Shown: in pieces, positions 54,777-64,000 of the stretch
Layout: each line of letters begins with the position of its first letter
Numbering within the stretch: the first letter of the stretch is position 1
Origin: Pandoraea pnomenusa
Lineage (GTDB): Bacteria > Pseudomonadota > Gammaproteobacteria > Burkholderiales > Burkholderiaceae
Direction: 5' to 3'
DNA: 64,000 nt
NCBI RefSeq assembly: GCF_000767615.3
Contig: NZ_CP009553.3
Coordinates: 310,001-374,000, forward strand
The notes under the pieces: generated by a model
What the model saw: only the letters and a program-made list of their open reading frames with translations
Database searches by the model: none
What the model was told of the DNA's origin: nothing
Translations under genes and position numbers: made by a program

Positions 54777-55085
54777 ATGAACAAGATTCGCAAGGGTGAC
54801 CAGGTCATCGTGCTGACGGGTAAGGACAAGGCCAAGCGTGGCACGGTCCTGGCCGTTGATGGCGACAAGTTGGTCGTCGAGGGCGTGAACGTTGCCAAGA
54901 AGCACGTCAAGCCGAACCCGATGAAGGGCACGCAAGGTGGCGTGGTCGACAAGACGATGCCGATCCACGTTTCGAACGTGGCGCTGGTGGATGCCAATGG
55001 CAAGCCGTCGCGCGTGGGCATCAAGGTCGAAGACGGCAAGAAGGTCCGCTTCCTCAAGACGACCGGCGCGGTCGTCGGTGCCTAA
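54777..55085 (+). CDS. rplX: 50S ribosomal protein L24
   Basis: L24 is an assembly initiator with a KOW motif ('[20 protein letters not shown]', residues 3-22). The 102-residue length is normal, and '[20 protein letters not shown]' is the usual central segment. It lies 11 bases after rplN and 19 before rplE. Confidence 0.97.
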   Translation: MNKIRKGDQVIVLTGKDKAKRGTVLAVDGDKLVVEGVNVAKKHVKPNPMKGTQGGVVDKTMPIHVSNVALVDANGKPSRVGIKVEDGKKVRFLKTTGAVVGA

Positions 55086-55104
55086 GTCGCAGGGAGTATA
55101 GATA

Positions 55105-55644
55105 ATGGCCCGTTTGCAAGAATTCTATAAGGACAAGATTGTCGCCGAGCTCACGAAGCAGTTCGGTTACAAGTCTGTCATGGAAGTGCCGCGCATCACC
55201 AAGATCACCCTGAACATGGGCCTTGGTCAAGCCGTCGCCGACAAGAAGATCATTGAGCACGCCGTTGGCGACCTGACGAAGATCGCCGGCCAGAAGCCGG
55301 TGGTGACGAAGGCTCGCAAGGCTATCGCCGGTTTCAAGATCCGCGAGGGTTATCCGATCGGTACGATGGTGACGCTGCGTGGTGAGCGTATGTTCGAATT
55401 CCTGGATCGTTTCATCACCGTGGCCCTGCCGCGCGTGCGTGACTTCCGTGGTATTTCGGGCCGTGCGTTCGATGGTCGTGGCAACTACAACATCGGTGTG
55501 AAAGAGCAGATCATTTTCCCCGAAATCGAGTACGACAAAATCGACGCGCTGCGTGGTCTGAACATCAGCATCACCACGACCGCGAAGACTGACGAAGAAG
55601 CCAAGGCTCTTCTGTCGGCGTTCAAATTCCCGTTCCGTAACTGA
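55105..55644 (+). CDS. rplE: 50S ribosomal protein L5
   Basis: L5 binds 5S rRNA and contacts the 30S head. The 179-residue protein has '[20 protein letters not shown]', '[20 protein letters not shown]' and '[20 protein letters not shown]'. Seven bases separate it from rpsN. Confidence 0.98.
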   Translation: MARLQEFYKDKIVAELTKQFGYKSVMEVPRITKITLNMGLGQAVADKKIIEHAVGDLTKIAGQKPVVTKARKAIAGFKIREGYPIGTMVTLRGERMFEFLDRFITVALPRVRDFRGISGRAFDGRGNYNIGVKEQIIFPEIEYDKIDALRGLNISITTTAKTDEEAKALLSAFKFPFRN

Positions 55645-55651
55645 GGTAATC

Positions 55652-55957
55652 GTGGCTAAACTGGCACTTATCGAACGCGAAAAGAAGCGCGCCCGTCTGG
55701 CAGCGAAGTACGCTGACAAGCGTGCTGCCCTCAAAGCGATCATCGAAGACACCAGCAAGTCGGAAGACGAGCGTTATGAAGCACGCCTGGCGCTGCAACA
55801 GCTGCCGCGTAACGCCAACCCGACCCGTCAACGCAATCGTTGCGATCTGACCGGCCGTCCGCGCGGTACCTTCCGCAAATTCGGCCTGGCCCGTAACAAG
55901 ATCCGTGAAATCGCCTTCCGTGGCGAAATCCCGGGCGTGACCAAAGCAAGCTGGTAA
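55652..55957 (+). CDS. rpsN: 30S ribosomal protein S14 (zinc-free long form)
   Basis: S14 sits in the 30S head. The 101-residue protein is the long, zinc-free (C-minus) form: the C-terminal core '[20 protein letters not shown]' has only one of the four zinc cysteines. It starts with GTG at 55652 after GAGGTAAT. Thirteen bases precede rpsH. Confidence 0.97.
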   Translation: MAKLALIEREKKRARLAAKYADKRAALKAIIEDTSKSEDERYEARLALQQLPRNANPTRQRNRCDLTGRPRGTFRKFGLARNKIREIAFRGEIPGVTKASW

Positions 55958-55970
55958 TAGGAGAAGCACC

Positions 55971-56366
55971 ATGAGCATGAGCGATCCTATCGCCGATATG
56001 CTGACTCGCATCCGCAACGCTCAGATGGTTGAGAAGGCATCGGTGAAGATGCCCTCGTCCAAGCTGAAGGTCTCGATCGCCAAGGTCCTCAAGGACGAAG
56101 GCTACATCGAAGACTTCGCGGTTGAAGCAGAAGAAACCAAGCCGGTGCTGAACATTGCACTGAAGTACTACGCTGGCCGTCCCGTGATCGAGCGCCTCGA
56201 GCGTGTGTCGCGTCCGGGTCTGCGTGTGTACAAGAGCCGCAACGACATTCCGCAGGTCATGAACGGCCTCGGCGTTGCAATCGTCTCGACCCCGAAGGGC
56301 GTGATGACCGATCGCAAGGCACGCGCCACCGGCGTGGGCGGCGAAGTCATCTGCTACGTCGCCTAA
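55971..56366 (+). CDS. rpsH: 30S ribosomal protein S8
   Basis: S8 binds the central domain of 16S rRNA and in E. coli represses the spc operon. The 131-residue protein starts '[20 protein letters not shown]' and ends with the RNA-binding '[20 protein letters not shown]' and 'GGEVICYVA'. AGGAG lies seven bases upstream. In E. coli its mRNA target is near rplE; I did not verify one here. Confidence 0.98.
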   Translation: MSMSDPIADMLTRIRNAQMVEKASVKMPSSKLKVSIAKVLKDEGYIEDFAVEAEETKPVLNIALKYYAGRPVIERLERVSRPGLRVYKSRNDIPQVMNGLGVAIVSTPKGVMTDRKARATGVGGEVICYVA

Positions 56367-56381
56367 CCGAGGAGAGTTGAA

Positions 56382-56915
56382 ATGTCTCGAGTAGGTAAGA
56401 GTCCCATTGCGCTGCCGAAGGGCGTTGAAGCAACGCTGGCTGGCAATGTGCTGACGGTCAAGGGTGCCCTGGGTTCGCTGACCCGCGGCGTGAACGCCCT
56501 CGTGAACGTCAAGATCGAAGACGGCACCATCACCTTCGCCCCGGCCGACGAAAGCCGCGAAGCGAATGCGCTGTACGGTACCGAACGTGCACTGGTCAAC
56601 AATATGGTGACCGGTGTGAGCAAGGGTTTCGAAAAGAAGCTGCAACTCGTTGGCGTGGGTTACCGTGCCAAGGCTGAGGGTAACAACCTGAAGCTCGAGC
56701 TGGGTTTCTCGCACGATGTCGTGCATGCCATGCCGGAAGGCGTGAAGGCAGAGACCCCGACGCAGACGGAGATCATCATCAAGGGCGTTGATAAGCAACG
56801 CATCGGACAAGTGGCTGCGGAAGTTCGCGGTTACCGTCCGCCCGAGCCCTACAAGGGTAAGGGCGTCCGCTATGCGGACGAGGTGGTGATCCTCAAGGAA
56901 ACCAAGAAGAAGTAA
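56382..56915 (+). CDS. rplF: 50S ribosomal protein L6
   Basis: L6 lies near the GTPase centre. The 177-residue protein has the duplicated fold with '[20 protein letters not shown]' and '[20 protein letters not shown]', and the conserved C-terminal '[20 protein letters not shown]'. Followed after 11 bases by rplR. Confidence 0.98.
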   Translation: MSRVGKSPIALPKGVEATLAGNVLTVKGALGSLTRGVNALVNVKIEDGTITFAPADESREANALYGTERALVNNMVTGVSKGFEKKLQLVGVGYRAKAEGNNLKLELGFSHDVVHAMPEGVKAETPTQTEIIIKGVDKQRIGQVAAEVRGYRPPEPYKGKGVRYADEVVILKETKKK

Positions 56916-56926
56916 GGGTGCGAAAC

Positions 56927-57292
56927 ATGGACAAGAAACAATCTCGTGTGCGCCGCGCTCGCCAGACTCGTATCAAGCTGGCAGCTCAGAAGGTGCATCG
57001 CCTTTCCGTGCATCGCACCAACGTGCACATTTACGCGCAAGTTTTTTCGGAAGACGGCACGCAAGTGCTCGCCAGCGCTTCGACGCTGGAAGCCGAAGTG
57101 CGCAAGGAACTGGGCGACAAGGAAGGCAAGGGTGGCAACGCTGCTGCTGCCGCGCTGATCGGCCGTCGTATCGCCGAGAAGGCGAAGGCTGCCGGCATCG
57201 AAAGCGTGGCTTTCGACCGCTCGGGCTTCCGCTATCACGGTCGCGTCAAGGCTCTCGCCGACGCTGCCCGTGAAGCCGGCCTCAAGTTCTAA
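56927..57292 (+). CDS. rplR: 50S ribosomal protein L18
   Basis: L18 binds 5S rRNA with L5. The 121-residue product from ATG 56927 begins '[20 protein letters not shown]' and ends '[21 protein letters not shown]'-like. The ATG is preceded by AAGGGT; an in-frame upstream codon at 56918 is less likely. Thirteen bases separate it from rpsE. Confidence 0.96.
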   Translation: MDKKQSRVRRARQTRIKLAAQKVHRLSVHRTNVHIYAQVFSEDGTQVLASASTLEAEVRKELGDKEGKGGNAAAAALIGRRIAEKAKAAGIESVAFDRSGFRYHGRVKALADAAREAGLKF

Positions 57293-57305
57293 GTAAGGAT
57301 CCGTC

Positions 57306-57824
57306 ATGGCAAAGATGCAAGCGAAAGTTCAGGCTGACGAACGCGACGACGGCCTTCGCGAGAAGATGATCGCGGTCAACCGTGTCACGAAGGTTGTGAA
57401 GGGTGGCCGTATTCTCGGTTTTGCCGCGTTGACCGTGGTTGGTGACGGCGATGGCCGCATCGGCATGGGCAAGGGCAAGGCGAAGGAAGTCCCGGTTGCC
57501 GTTCAAAAGGCAATGGAACAAGCCCGCCGCAACATGTTCAAGGTGCCCCTGAAGAACGGCACCCTGCAACACAACGTTCTCGGCCAGCATGGCGCCTCGC
57601 GCGTCCTGATGTCGCCGGCGAAGGACGGTACCGGCGTGATCGCCGGTGGTCCGATGCGCGCGGTGTTCGAGGTGATGGGCGTGACCAACGTGGTGACGAA
57701 GAGCCTTGGCTCGACGAACCCGTACAACCTGGTCCGCGCCACGCTCGACGGCCTGAAGAAACAATCGACTCCTGCTGACATCGCCGCCAAGCGTGGCAAG
57801 TCGGTGGAAGAGATCCTCGGCTAA
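57306..57824 (+). CDS. rpsE: 30S ribosomal protein S5
   Basis: S5 lines the mRNA entry channel and affects accuracy. The 172 residues show '[20 protein letters not shown]', the dsRNA-binding-like domain '[20 protein letters not shown]' and '[20 protein letters not shown]'. No spectinomycin-type deletion is seen in the 'KVVKGGR' loop. rpmD follows after 11 bases. Confidence 0.98.
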   Translation: MAKMQAKVQADERDDGLREKMIAVNRVTKVVKGGRILGFAALTVVGDGDGRIGMGKGKAKEVPVAVQKAMEQARRNMFKVPLKNGTLQHNVLGQHGASRVLMSPAKDGTGVIAGGPMRAVFEVMGVTNVVTKSLGSTNPYNLVRATLDGLKKQSTPADIAAKRGKSVEEILG

Positions 57825-57835
57825 GGGTGATCAAT

Positions 57836-58018
57836 ATGTCGCAGCAAACTGTGAAAGTTAAGCTGGTCAAGAGCCTGATCGGCACGCGCGAAGACCATCG
57901 CGCGACCGTGAAGGGTCTGGGCCTGCGTCGCCTCAATTCGGTCAGCGAGTTGCAGGATACGCCCGCTGTGCGGGGCATGATCAACAAGGTCTCGTACCTT
58001 GTGAAGATCGTCGACTGA
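57836..58018 (+). CDS. rpmD: 50S ribosomal protein L30
   Basis: This 60-residue L30 starts '[20 protein letters not shown]' and has the family core '[20 protein letters not shown]'. ATG 57836 is preferred over an in-frame ATG at 57827 because spacing to AAGGGTGA is better and the length then matches the family. Eleven bases precede rplO. Confidence 0.96.
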   Translation: MSQQTVKVKLVKSLIGTREDHRATVKGLGLRRLNSVSELQDTPAVRGMINKVSYLVKIVD

Positions 58019-58029
58019 GCGAGGGCAAC

Positions 58030-58464
58030 ATGGAATTGAATTCGATTAAGCCGGCAGAAGGCGCCAAGCACGCCAAGCGCCGCGTTGGCCGTGGCATCGG
58101 TTCGGGTCTGGGTAAAACCGCCGGCCGTGGTCACAAGGGTCAGAAGTCGCGTTCGGGCGGCTTCCACAAGGTGGGCTTCGAAGGCGGTCAAATGCCGCTG
58201 CAACGTCGTCTGCCGAAGCGTGGCTTCAAGTCGCTGACGCGTCGTTTCGTGGGCGAAGTTCGCCTGTCGGACCTGAACAACCTGCCGGTCGATGAAATCG
58301 ATCTGCTCGTTCTGAAGCAGGCCGGTCTGGTGAGCGAGCTGTCGCTGTCGGCCAAGATCATCGCCTCCGGCGAGATCACCCGCAAGGTCGTTGTGAAGGG
58401 TCTGGGCGTCACCAAAGGTGCGCTCACTGCCATTCAAGCGGCCGGCGGTTCGGTCGCAGAGTAA
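58030..58464 (+). CDS. rplO: 50S ribosomal protein L15
   Basis: L15 is a late assembly protein with a long basic N-terminal arm ('[20 protein letters not shown]', '[20 protein letters not shown]') and a globular domain ending '[16 protein letters not shown]'. The 144-residue length is normal. It lies 23 bases before secY. Confidence 0.97.
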   Translation: MELNSIKPAEGAKHAKRRVGRGIGSGLGKTAGRGHKGQKSRSGGFHKVGFEGGQMPLQRRLPKRGFKSLTRRFVGEVRLSDLNNLPVDEIDLLVLKQAGLVSELSLSAKIIASGEITRKVVVKGLGVTKGALTAIQAAGGSVAE

Positions 58465-58487
58465 GTTAGGACACCCCGGAGCCAGCA

Positions 58488-59825
58488 TTGGCCAAGTCTC
58501 CTAATCTCGCTAAGCCTGGTACGCAGGGCCCGAAGTATGCGGATCTGCGTCGGCGGCTGGTTTTCCTGCTGCTGGCGCTGATTGTCTACCGTATTGGTGC
58601 GCATATCCCGGTGCCGGGCATCGACCCCGATCAGCTGGCGCAGTTGTTCCAGCGCCAGTCGGGCGGGATCCTGGGCATGTTCAACATGTTCTCGGGCGGT
58701 GCGTTGTCGCGTTTCACGATCTTCGCGCTCGGGATCATGCCGTACATCTCGGCGTCGATCATCATGCAGCTGCTGGCGATGGTCTCGCCGCAGTTGGAAG
58801 CATTGCGTAAGGAAGGCCAGGCCGGACAGCGCAAGATCACGCAGTACACCCGGTATTTCACGGTGGTGCTCGCGCTCTTCCAGGCAGCGGCGATCGCGGT
58901 GACGTTGGAAAGCGAGCCGGGGCTCGTCGTCGATCCGGGCATGCTGTTCCGCCTGACGACGGTGATCACGCTCGTGACCGGCACGATGTTCCTGATGTGG
59001 CTGGGTGAGCAAATCACCGAACGCGGGCTCGGTAACGGTATCTCGATCATCATCTTTGGTGGTATCGCGGCCGGTTTGCCGAACGCAGTGGGTGGTTTGT
59101 TCGAGCTCGTCAGCACCGGTTCGATCGGCCCGTTCTCGGCGATCGTGATCTGTGCCCTCGTGGTGCTCGTGACGTTCTTCGTCGTGTTCGTCGAACGTGG
59201 TCAGCGCAAGATCCTTGTGAACTACGCCAAGCGTCAGGTCGGCAACAAGGTGTACGGTGGTCAGGCTTCGCACCTGCCGCTCAAGCTGAACATGGCAGGC
59301 GTGATTCCGCCGATTTTCGCGTCGTCGATCATCCTGTTCCCGGCAACGATCGCGAATTGGTTCGGTGCGGGTGACAACGCGCGCTGGCTCAAGGACATCG
59401 CGGCAAAGTTGTCGCCGGGTCAGCCGATCTACGTGATGCTCTACGCACTGGCGATCGTGTTCTTCTGCTTCTTCTACACCGCTCTGGTGTTCAACAGCAA
59501 GGAGACCGCCGATAACCTGAAGAAGAGCGGCGCGTTCGTTCCGGGTATTCGTCCGGGCGACCAGACGGCGCGGTATATCGACAAGATCCTGACGCGCCTT
59601 ACGCTGGCCGGCGCGGCATACGTCACCCTGGTGTGTTTGCTGCCTGAGTTTCTGGTGTTGCGTTGGAATGTCCCGTTCTACTTCGGTGGGACCTCACTGC
59701 TGATTATCGTGGTGGTGACGATGGACTTCATGGCGCAAGTGCAGTCGTATGTGATGTCGCAACAGTATGAGTCGCTGCTCCGCAAGGCGAATTTCAAGGG
59801 CGGCAATAACATGACGCTTCGCTGA
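58488..59825 (+). CDS. secY: Preprotein translocase subunit SecY
   Basis: SecY forms the protein-conducting channel of the inner membrane with SecE and SecG. The 445-residue protein has ten hydrophobic helices, the plug-region motif '[20 protein letters not shown]' and signatures '[20 protein letters not shown]' and '[20 protein letters not shown]'. The cytoplasmic loop '[18 protein letters not shown]' is typical. It starts with TTG (58488), after ACCCCGGAG, and lies in the spc operon ahead of infA. Confidence 0.98.
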   Translation: MAKSPNLAKPGTQGPKYADLRRRLVFLLLALIVYRIGAHIPVPGIDPDQLAQLFQRQSGGILGMFNMFSGGALSRFTIFALGIMPYISASIIMQLLAMVSPQLEALRKEGQAGQRKITQYTRYFTVVLALFQAAAIAVTLESEPGLVVDPGMLFRLTTVITLVTGTMFLMWLGEQITERGLGNGISIIIFGGIAAGLPNAVGGLFELVSTGSIGPFSAIVICALVVLVTFFVVFVERGQRKILVNYAKRQVGNKVYGGQASHLPLKLNMAGVIPPIFASSIILFPATIANWFGAGDNARWLKDIAAKLSPGQPIYVMLYALAIVFFCFFYTALVFNSKETADNLKKSGAFVPGIRPGDQTARYIDKILTRLTLAGAAYVTLVCLLPEFLVLRWNVPFYFGGTSLLIIVVVTMDFMAQVQSYVMSQQYESLLRKANFKGGNNMTLR

Positions 59826-59834
59826 TCCGGGATC

Positions 59835-60053
59835 ATGTCGAAAGACGACGTTATTCAAATGCAGGGTGAGGTCCTTGAAAACCTCCCCAATGCCACCTTC
59901 CGGGTAAAGCTGGAAAATGGCCATGTAGTACTCGGACATATTTCCGGCAAGATGCGGATGCATTACATCCGCATTCTGCCCGGGGATAAGGTGACGGTAG
60001 AGTTGACGCCCTACGATCTGTCGCGTGCGCGGATCGTCTTCCGGGCGAAGTGA
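59835..60053 (+). CDS. infA: Translation initiation factor IF-1
   Basis: IF-1 binds the 30S A site during initiation. The 72-residue OB-fold protein has '[20 protein letters not shown]', '[20 protein letters not shown]' and '[20 protein letters not shown]', the standard pattern. The location between secY and rpmJ is common in betaproteobacteria, whereas in E. coli infA is elsewhere. A second infA copy may exist outside the window. Confidence 0.97.
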   Translation: MSKDDVIQMQGEVLENLPNATFRVKLENGHVVLGHISGKMRMHYIRILPGDKVTVELTPYDLSRARIVFRAK

Positions 60054-60072
60054 TTAGAGAGAGGGAATTGTC

Positions 60073-60189
60073 ATGAAAGTTTTGGCATCTGTTAAGTGCA
60101 TCTGCCGCAATTGCAAGTTTGTGAAGCGCAAAGGCGTGCTGCGTGTGATCTGCAGTTCGGATCCGCGTCACAAGCAACGTCAGGGCTAA
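60073..60189 (+). CDS. rpmJ: 50S ribosomal protein L36
   Basis: This 38-residue protein starts '[20 protein letters not shown]' and ends '[14 protein letters not shown]'. Cys11, Cys14, Cys27 and His33 form the zinc site of the zinc-containing form. ATG 60073 follows GAGGGAATT. Located between infA and rpsM in the spc-alpha junction. Confidence 0.96.
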   Translation: MKVLASVKCICRNCKFVKRKGVLRVICSSDPRHKQRQG

Positions 60190-60224
60190 TCGGCCTTTAA
60201 CGCTATTTAGTTGGGGAATTACGA

Positions 60225-60590
60225 ATGGCTCGTATCGCAGGGGTTAACATCCCGAACCACCAGCACACCGCAATCGGCCTGACGGCTATTTACGGTATCG
60301 GCCGTACGCGCGCTCGCCAGATTTGCGACGCCGCCGGCGTGGCTTACTCGAAGAAGGTCAATGACCTCGACGACGCCGATCTCGAAAAGCTGCGTGACCA
60401 AGTCGGCCAACTGACGGTCGAAGGCGACCTGCGCCGTGAAGTGACCATGAGCATCAAGCGCCTGATGGACCTGGGCTGCTATCGTGGTATGCGTCACCGC
60501 AAGGGCTTGCCGCTTCGCGGTCAGCGCACCCGTACCAATGCGCGTACCCGCAAGGGCCCGCGTAAGGCCGGCGTCTCGCTGAAGAAGTAA
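60225..60590 (+). CDS. rpsM: 30S ribosomal protein S13
   Basis: S13 contacts the 50S subunit through bridges and the P-site tRNA with its C-terminal tail. The 121 residues show '[20 protein letters not shown]' and the helix-two-turn-helix '[16 protein letters not shown]', then the basic tail '[20 protein letters not shown]'. It is the first gene of the alpha operon; in E. coli its leader is the S4 target, but only 35 bases separate it from rpmJ here, too few for that structure. Confidence 0.98.
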   Translation: MARIAGVNIPNHQHTAIGLTAIYGIGRTRARQICDAAGVAYSKKVNDLDDADLEKLRDQVGQLTVEGDLRREVTMSIKRLMDLGCYRGMRHRKGLPLRGQRTRTNARTRKGPRKAGVSLKK

Positions 60591-60607
60591 CCAGAGGATA
60601 GGAACTC

Positions 60608-61012
60608 ATGGCTAAGCAACAGAACAACGCCGCTTCGCAGCGCGTTCGCAAGAAGGTCAAGAAGAGCGTTGCCGAAGGCGTCGTGCACGTCCACGCTTCG
60701 TTCAACAACACCATCATCACGATCACCGATCGTCAGGGCAATGCGCTGGCATGGGCGACGTCGGGTGGCCAGGGCTTCAAGGGTTCGCGCAAGTCGACCC
60801 CGTTCGCTGCCCAGGTTGCTGCCGAGTCGGCTGGTCGCGTGGCACTGGAATACGGTGTGAAGAACCTCGAAGTTCGCATCAAGGGCCCGGGCCCGGGTCG
60901 CGAATCGGCGGTTCGTGCATTGAATGCGCTGGGTATCAAGATCACGGCCATCTCGGACGTGACGCCGGTCCCGCACAACGGCTGCCGCCCGCCGAAGCGT
61001 CGTCGTATCTAA
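60608..61012 (+). CDS. rpsK: 30S ribosomal protein S11
   Basis: S11 helps shape the 30S platform near the Shine-Dalgarno helix. The 134-residue protein includes '[20 protein letters not shown]', '[20 protein letters not shown]' and the C-terminal '[19 protein letters not shown]'. A 152-base gap with two strong hairpins follows before rpsD. Confidence 0.98.
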   Translation: MAKQQNNAASQRVRKKVKKSVAEGVVHVHASFNNTIITITDRQGNALAWATSGGQGFKGSRKSTPFAAQVAAESAGRVALEYGVKNLEVRIKGPGPGRESAVRALNALGIKITAISDVTPVPHNGCRPPKRRRI

Positions 61013-61032
61013 GACGCTTCAGAAAATCCTGC

Positions 61033-61112
61033 TATAATCGCGGGTTCGCGCACGGTCAAGGCCGTGCGCGTAGCAATTTCTAAGACCACCGTCCGGTACA
61101 TTGGTACCGGAC
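61033..61112 (+). promoter_or_regulatory. rpsK-rpsD spacer: TATAAT box and two hairpins
   Basis: A perfect TATAAT (61033-61038) has only a poor -35 upstream. Two perfect hairpins follow: CGCGCACGG/CCGTGCGCG (61047-61055, 61062-61070) and GTCCGGTAC/GTACCGGAC (61091-61099, 61104-61112), neither with a strong T tract. This could be a promoter plus an S4 autoregulatory leader; the role is inferred. Confidence 0.5.
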
Positions 61113-61164
61113 TTGCGTAGTGGGCAAAGTCCGCTGCGTCAGATTTTGAGAAAAAGGAACAACC

Positions 61165-61788
61165 GTGGCACGTTATATCGGCCCGAAGGCCAAACTCTCC
61201 CGCCGTGAAGGTACTGACCTCTTCCTGAAGAGCGCACGTCGCTCGCTCGCCGACAAGTGCAAGCTGGATAGCAAGCCGGGTCAGCATGGCCGCACCTCGG
61301 GTGCTCGCACGTCGGACTACGGCAACCAACTGCGCGAAAAGCAGAAGGTCAAGCGTATCTACGGCGTGCTTGAGCGTCAGTTCCGTCGTTATTTCGCGGA
61401 AGCCGACCGCGTCAAGGGCAACACGGGTGAAAACCTGCTGCAATTGCTCGAGTCGCGCCTGGACAACGTCGTGTACCGCATGGGCTTTGGCTCGACGCGC
61501 GCCGAAGCGCGCCAGCTGGTCGGCCACAAGGCGATCGTGCTGAATGGTGTTGTTGCCAACATCCCGTCGATCAAGGTCAAGGCCGGTGATGTGATCACCG
61601 TGCGTGAAAAGGCCAAGAAGCAAGTGCGTATTCAAGAAGCACTGTCGCTGGCTGAGCAAGTCGGTTTCCCGATCTGGGTTTCGGTTGACGCCAAGAAGAT
61701 GGAAGGCACTTTCAAGGCACTGCCGGAACGTAGCGATATCGCGGGCGACATCAACGAAAGCCTGATCGTCGAATTGTATTCGCGTTAA
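61165..61788 (+). CDS. rpsD: 30S ribosomal protein S4
   Basis: S4 is a primary 16S rRNA-binding protein and, in E. coli, represses the alpha operon. The 207-residue protein has '[20 protein letters not shown]' and the S4 RNA-binding domain '[20 protein letters not shown]' and '[20 protein letters not shown]'. It lacks the N-terminal zinc cysteines of some S4 proteins. Starts after AAAAAGGAACAACC. Confidence 0.98.
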   Translation: MARYIGPKAKLSRREGTDLFLKSARRSLADKCKLDSKPGQHGRTSGARTSDYGNQLREKQKVKRIYGVLERQFRRYFAEADRVKGNTGENLLQLLESRLDNVVYRMGFGSTRAEARQLVGHKAIVLNGVVANIPSIKVKAGDVITVREKAKKQVRIQEALSLAEQVGFPIWVSVDAKKMEGTFKALPERSDIAGDINESLIVELYSR

Positions 61789-61802
61789 TCCGTATGATGC
61801 TG

Positions 61803-61823
61803 ACGCGCCTCACGGCGCGTTTT
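61803..61823 (+). terminator. Attenuator between rpsD and rpoA
   Basis: ACGCGCC (61803-61809) pairs with GGCGCGT (61814-61820) around TCAC, followed by TTTT (61820-61823). It could lower rpoA expression relative to ribosomal protein genes. Confidence 0.65.
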
Positions 61824-61893
61824 GCGTTCCGTGCAGGTTGTCACCCATCAGCCTTATCGGTGTAACGAGCCGAGGGTATTGAAAAGGAAACCT

Positions 61894-62871
61894 ATGCAAA
61901 CCAGTTTGTTGAAGCCCAAGATCATTGCGGTTGAGCCGGTCGGCGAGCATCACGCCAAAGTCGTGATGGAGCCGTTCGAACGTGGCTATGGCCACACCTT
62001 GGGCAATGCGCTTCGCCGCGTGCTGTTGTCGTCGATGGTGGGCTACGCGCCGACCGAAGTGACGATCGCCGGCGTTGTGCACGAGTATTCCACCATGGAT
62101 GGTGTCGAGGAAGATGTCGTCAACTTCCTGCTGAACCTCAAGGGTGTCGTGTTCAAGCTGCATAACCGTGACGAAGTCACCGTTACGCTGCGCAAGGATG
62201 GTGAAGGTGTGGTGCGCGCTTCGGATATCGAAGTGCCGCATGATGTGGAACTCATCAACCCCGATCACGTGATCGCGCATCTGGCCAAGGGCGGCAAGCT
62301 CGACGTTCAGATCAAGATCGAGAAGGGTCGTGGTTATGTCCCGGGTAACGTTCGTCGTTATGGCGACGAGTCGGCCAAGGTGATCGGCCGCATCGTTCTC
62401 GATGCGTCGTTCTCGCCGGTCAAGCGTGTGAGCTATGCGGTCGAGTCGGCCCGTGTGGAACAGCGCACGGACCTGGACAAGCTTGTGATGAACATCGAGA
62501 CCAACGGTGTGGTGTCGCCGGAAGAAGCGATCCGTCAATCGGCCCGCATTCTGGTGGATCAACTGTCGGTGTTCGCTGCGCTGGAAGGCACGGAAGCCGC
62601 CAGCGAAGCGCCGTCGCGTGCGCCGCAGATCGATCCGATCCTGCTGCGTCCGGTGGACGATCTCGAGCTGACGGTGCGTTCGGCCAACTGCCTGAAGGCC
62701 GAAAACATCTACTACATCGGCGACCTGATCCAGCGTACCGAGAACGAATTGCTCAAGACCCCGAACCTGGGTCGCAAGTCGCTCAACGAAATCAAGGAAG
62801 TCCTTGCCTCGCGTGGTCTCACGCTGGGCATGAAGCTCGAAAACTGGCCGCCGGCCGGTCTCGAGAAGTAA
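61894..62871 (+). CDS. rpoA: DNA-directed RNA polymerase subunit alpha
   Basis: Alpha dimerises to assemble the polymerase and contacts UP elements and activators with its C-terminal domain. The 325-residue protein has the N-terminal '[20 protein letters not shown]' dimer motif and the C-terminal domain '[20 protein letters not shown]' with '[20 protein letters not shown]', which includes the Arg and Asn of the DNA-binding surface. ATG 61894 after AAAAGGAAA is the conserved start; an upstream in-frame codon at 61822 lies in the spacer. The spacer to rplQ has a short GC hairpin near 62885-62902. Confidence 0.98.
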   Translation: MQTSLLKPKIIAVEPVGEHHAKVVMEPFERGYGHTLGNALRRVLLSSMVGYAPTEVTIAGVVHEYSTMDGVEEDVVNFLLNLKGVVFKLHNRDEVTVTLRKDGEGVVRASDIEVPHDVELINPDHVIAHLAKGGKLDVQIKIEKGRGYVPGNVRRYGDESAKVIGRIVLDASFSPVKRVSYAVESARVEQRTDLDKLVMNIETNGVVSPEEAIRQSARILVDQLSVFAALEGTEAASEAPSRAPQIDPILLRPVDDLELTVRSANCLKAENIYYIGDLIQRTENELLKTPNLGRKSLNEIKEVLASRGLTLGMKLENWPPAGLEK

Positions 62872-63026
62872 GTTGTATCGACATGGCCGCCCCTGGGCGG
62901 CCGTGTTGCTACGTAAGTGCGGCGCGTCGGAAGATTCCGATACGGCCGATAGCGAAGGTACCGGCCCGCGGTGGTTGTCACCGATAGAAGAGCTTGGTCG
63001 AAAACTCTGTTTAAAGGAAAGTTGAA

Positions 63027-63419
63027 ATGCGTCACCGTCATGGTCTGCGTAAACTGAACCGTACCAGCAGCCACCGTCTGGCAATGCTGCGTAACATGTC
63101 GAACTCGCTGCTGCAACACGAAGCGATCAAGACCACGCTGCCGAAGGCCAAGGAACTGCGTAAGGTCGTCGAGCCCCTCATCACCCTCGGTAAGAAGGAC
63201 ACGGTTGCCAACCGTCGTCTGGCGTTCAACCGCCTGCGCGATCGCGAAATGGTCACGAAGCTGTTCAACGAACTCGGCCCGCGTTTTGCCAACCGTCCGG
63301 GCGGCTACCTGCGTATCCTGAAGATGGGTTTCCGCGTGGGTGACAACGCACCGATGGCTTTCGTCGAACTGCTGGATCGTCCGGAAGTCGACACGGAAGC
63401 GCCGGAAGTCGCTGAGTAA
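63027..63419 (+). CDS. rplQ: 50S ribosomal protein L17
   Basis: L17 lies at the tunnel exit surface. The 130-residue protein begins '[20 protein letters not shown]' and includes '[20 protein letters not shown]' and '[20 protein letters not shown]'. It is the last gene of the alpha operon and ends before a terminator. Confidence 0.98.
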   Translation: MRHRHGLRKLNRTSSHRLAMLRNMSNSLLQHEAIKTTLPKAKELRKVVEPLITLGKKDTVANRRLAFNRLRDREMVTKLFNELGPRFANRPGGYLRILKMGFRVGDNAPMAFVELLDRPEVDTEAPEVAE

Positions 63420-63463
63420 GCGGTTCCCGCAACGGTCCGTTCAGGACTGTCAGCCGTAATAAG

Positions 63464-63490
63464 AAGCCAGGTCGTCGACCTGGCTTTTTT
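63464..63490 (+). terminator. Terminator of the alpha operon
   Basis: AAGCCAGGTC (63464-63473) pairs perfectly with GACCTGGCTT (63477-63486), followed by TTTTTT. It ends the ribosomal super-cluster. Confidence 0.92.
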
Positions 63491-63612
63491 GCTTTGAGGT
63501 GTTGTCCGAAGCCGGGATCGTCCGCTGCCTGAAAACAATGGGAGATTGCGCACGCTTCATGGCGTCGGTGTACAGTGAACAATCCTCACGCTTGAGCTGT
63601 CTATCGCACATC

Positions 63613-63945
63613 ATGGATGCCCTACTCATCGTCTTGACGACGTTTCCCGACGAGGCCAGCGCGGAAGCTGCCGTCGACGGCATGCTTGCCGCACGATTGG
63701 CCGCCTGCGTGCAGCAAATGGCGCCGGTGCGTTCGAGCTATCGCTGGCAAGGCAAGCGCGAGACGAGCGTAGAGGTGCCACTGATGATCAAAACGACTGC
63801 CGCGCGCTACAGTGCGCTTGAGCAATACATCAAGGAACACCACCCTTACGACGTACCCGAGATCGTCGCCTGGCCCGCCAGCGCGGCATTACCGGCATAT
63901 GCACGTTGGGTGGAGAGCGAGACGCGGGGAGAGTTGCATGTCTGA
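63613..63945 (+). CDS. cutA: Divalent-cation tolerance protein CutA
   Basis: CutA is a small, very stable trimeric PII-like protein with an unclear role in metal tolerance. The 110-residue product starts 'MDALLIVLTTFPDEASAEAA' and has 'LAARLAACVQQMAPVRSSYR' and 'VEVPLMIKTTAARYSALEQY' with the conserved C-terminal 'HPYDVPEIVAWPASAALPAY'. The ATG at 63613 gives the normal N-terminus. Its end overlaps by eight bases the start of a downstream frame that is probably dsbD, the usual neighbour. Confidence 0.95.
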   Translation: MDALLIVLTTFPDEASAEAAVDGMLAARLAACVQQMAPVRSSYRWQGKRETSVEVPLMIKTTAARYSALEQYIKEHHPYDVPEIVAWPASAALPAYARWVESETRGELHV

Positions 63946-64000
63946 GGTTTCGTCGGGGTTCGCCGCGGGGTTCAGTCGTGTTCGGCGCGACGCCAGAGGT
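63938..64000 (+). CDS. Start of a downstream gene, probably dsbD (partial)
   Basis: An ATG at 63938, inside the end of cutA in another frame, with GGGGAGAG upstream, opens a frame that runs off the window ('MSEVSSGFAAGFSRVRRDAR' so far). The position after cutA and the overlap suggest the thiol:disulfide interchange protein DsbD, as in many proteobacteria. The visible residues alone do not identify it. Confidence 0.4.
   Translation, partial: MSEVSSGFAAGFSRVRRDARG

Overview
The window looks like a chromosomal segment of a high-GC betaproteobacterium in the family Burkholderiaceae. A Pandoraea-like organism is my best guess. It is an inference from the fused rif/str/S10/spc/alpha ribosomal super-cluster, the two tuf genes, the GC-biased third codon positions and the giant SLSTG-repeat trimeric autotransporter; no database search was possible.

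Layout. (1) 1-1300: an orphan pRiA4b ORF-3 family gene, then a gap ending in a strong promoter. (2) 1301-15481: tRNA-Tyr, tRNA-Gly, tRNA-Thr, tuf copy 1, tRNA-Trp, secE, nusG, rplK, rplA, rplJ, rplL, rpoB and rpoC, closed by a strong terminator. (3) 15482-44055: about 28.6 kb of accessory genes wedged between rpoC and rpsL. It holds a roughly 2860-residue trimeric autotransporter adhesin broken by a one-base frameshift; a TonB-dependent receptor of the FecA type behind a Fur-box-like site; a homoprotocatechuate meta-cleavage operon (hpaH, hpaI, hpaE, hpaD, hpaG and a ketopantoate-reductase-like gene); an opposing aromatic aminotransferase and MFS transporter pair with a divergent LysR gene; and assorted small genes (secreted protein, DUF302, dienelactone hydrolase, DUF4148, CopD-like, AraC, HAD, MocR). 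(4) 44056-63490: the str operon (rpsL, rpsG, fusA, tuf copy 2, rpsJ), then the S10, spc and alpha operons down to rplQ. (5) 63613-64000: cutA and the first codons of a probable dsbD.

How the genes work together. Most of the window is the core translation, transcription and secretion machinery, with the expected internal attenuators, leaders and processing hairpins. The most interesting accessory unit is the hpa region. An 18-bp sequence upstream of hpaH (27092-27109) recurs exactly, in inverted orientation, between the LysR gene and the aminotransferase gene (36244-36261). This suggests that one LysR protein controls both the ring-cleavage operon and the aminotransferase-transporter pair, which would make a compact aromatic (tyrosine or 4-hydroxyphenylacetate type) uptake and catabolism regulon. 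hpaBC and hpaF are not in the window.

Other points for a second look: the adhesin frameshift in a G5 run inside a highly repetitive gene; two tuf genes that are identical in the middle but diverge at the 3' end, with a six-residue insertion in copy 2; a perfect 14-bp palindrome covering the spc operon promoter; and an RNase III-type hairpin between rplL and rpoB.
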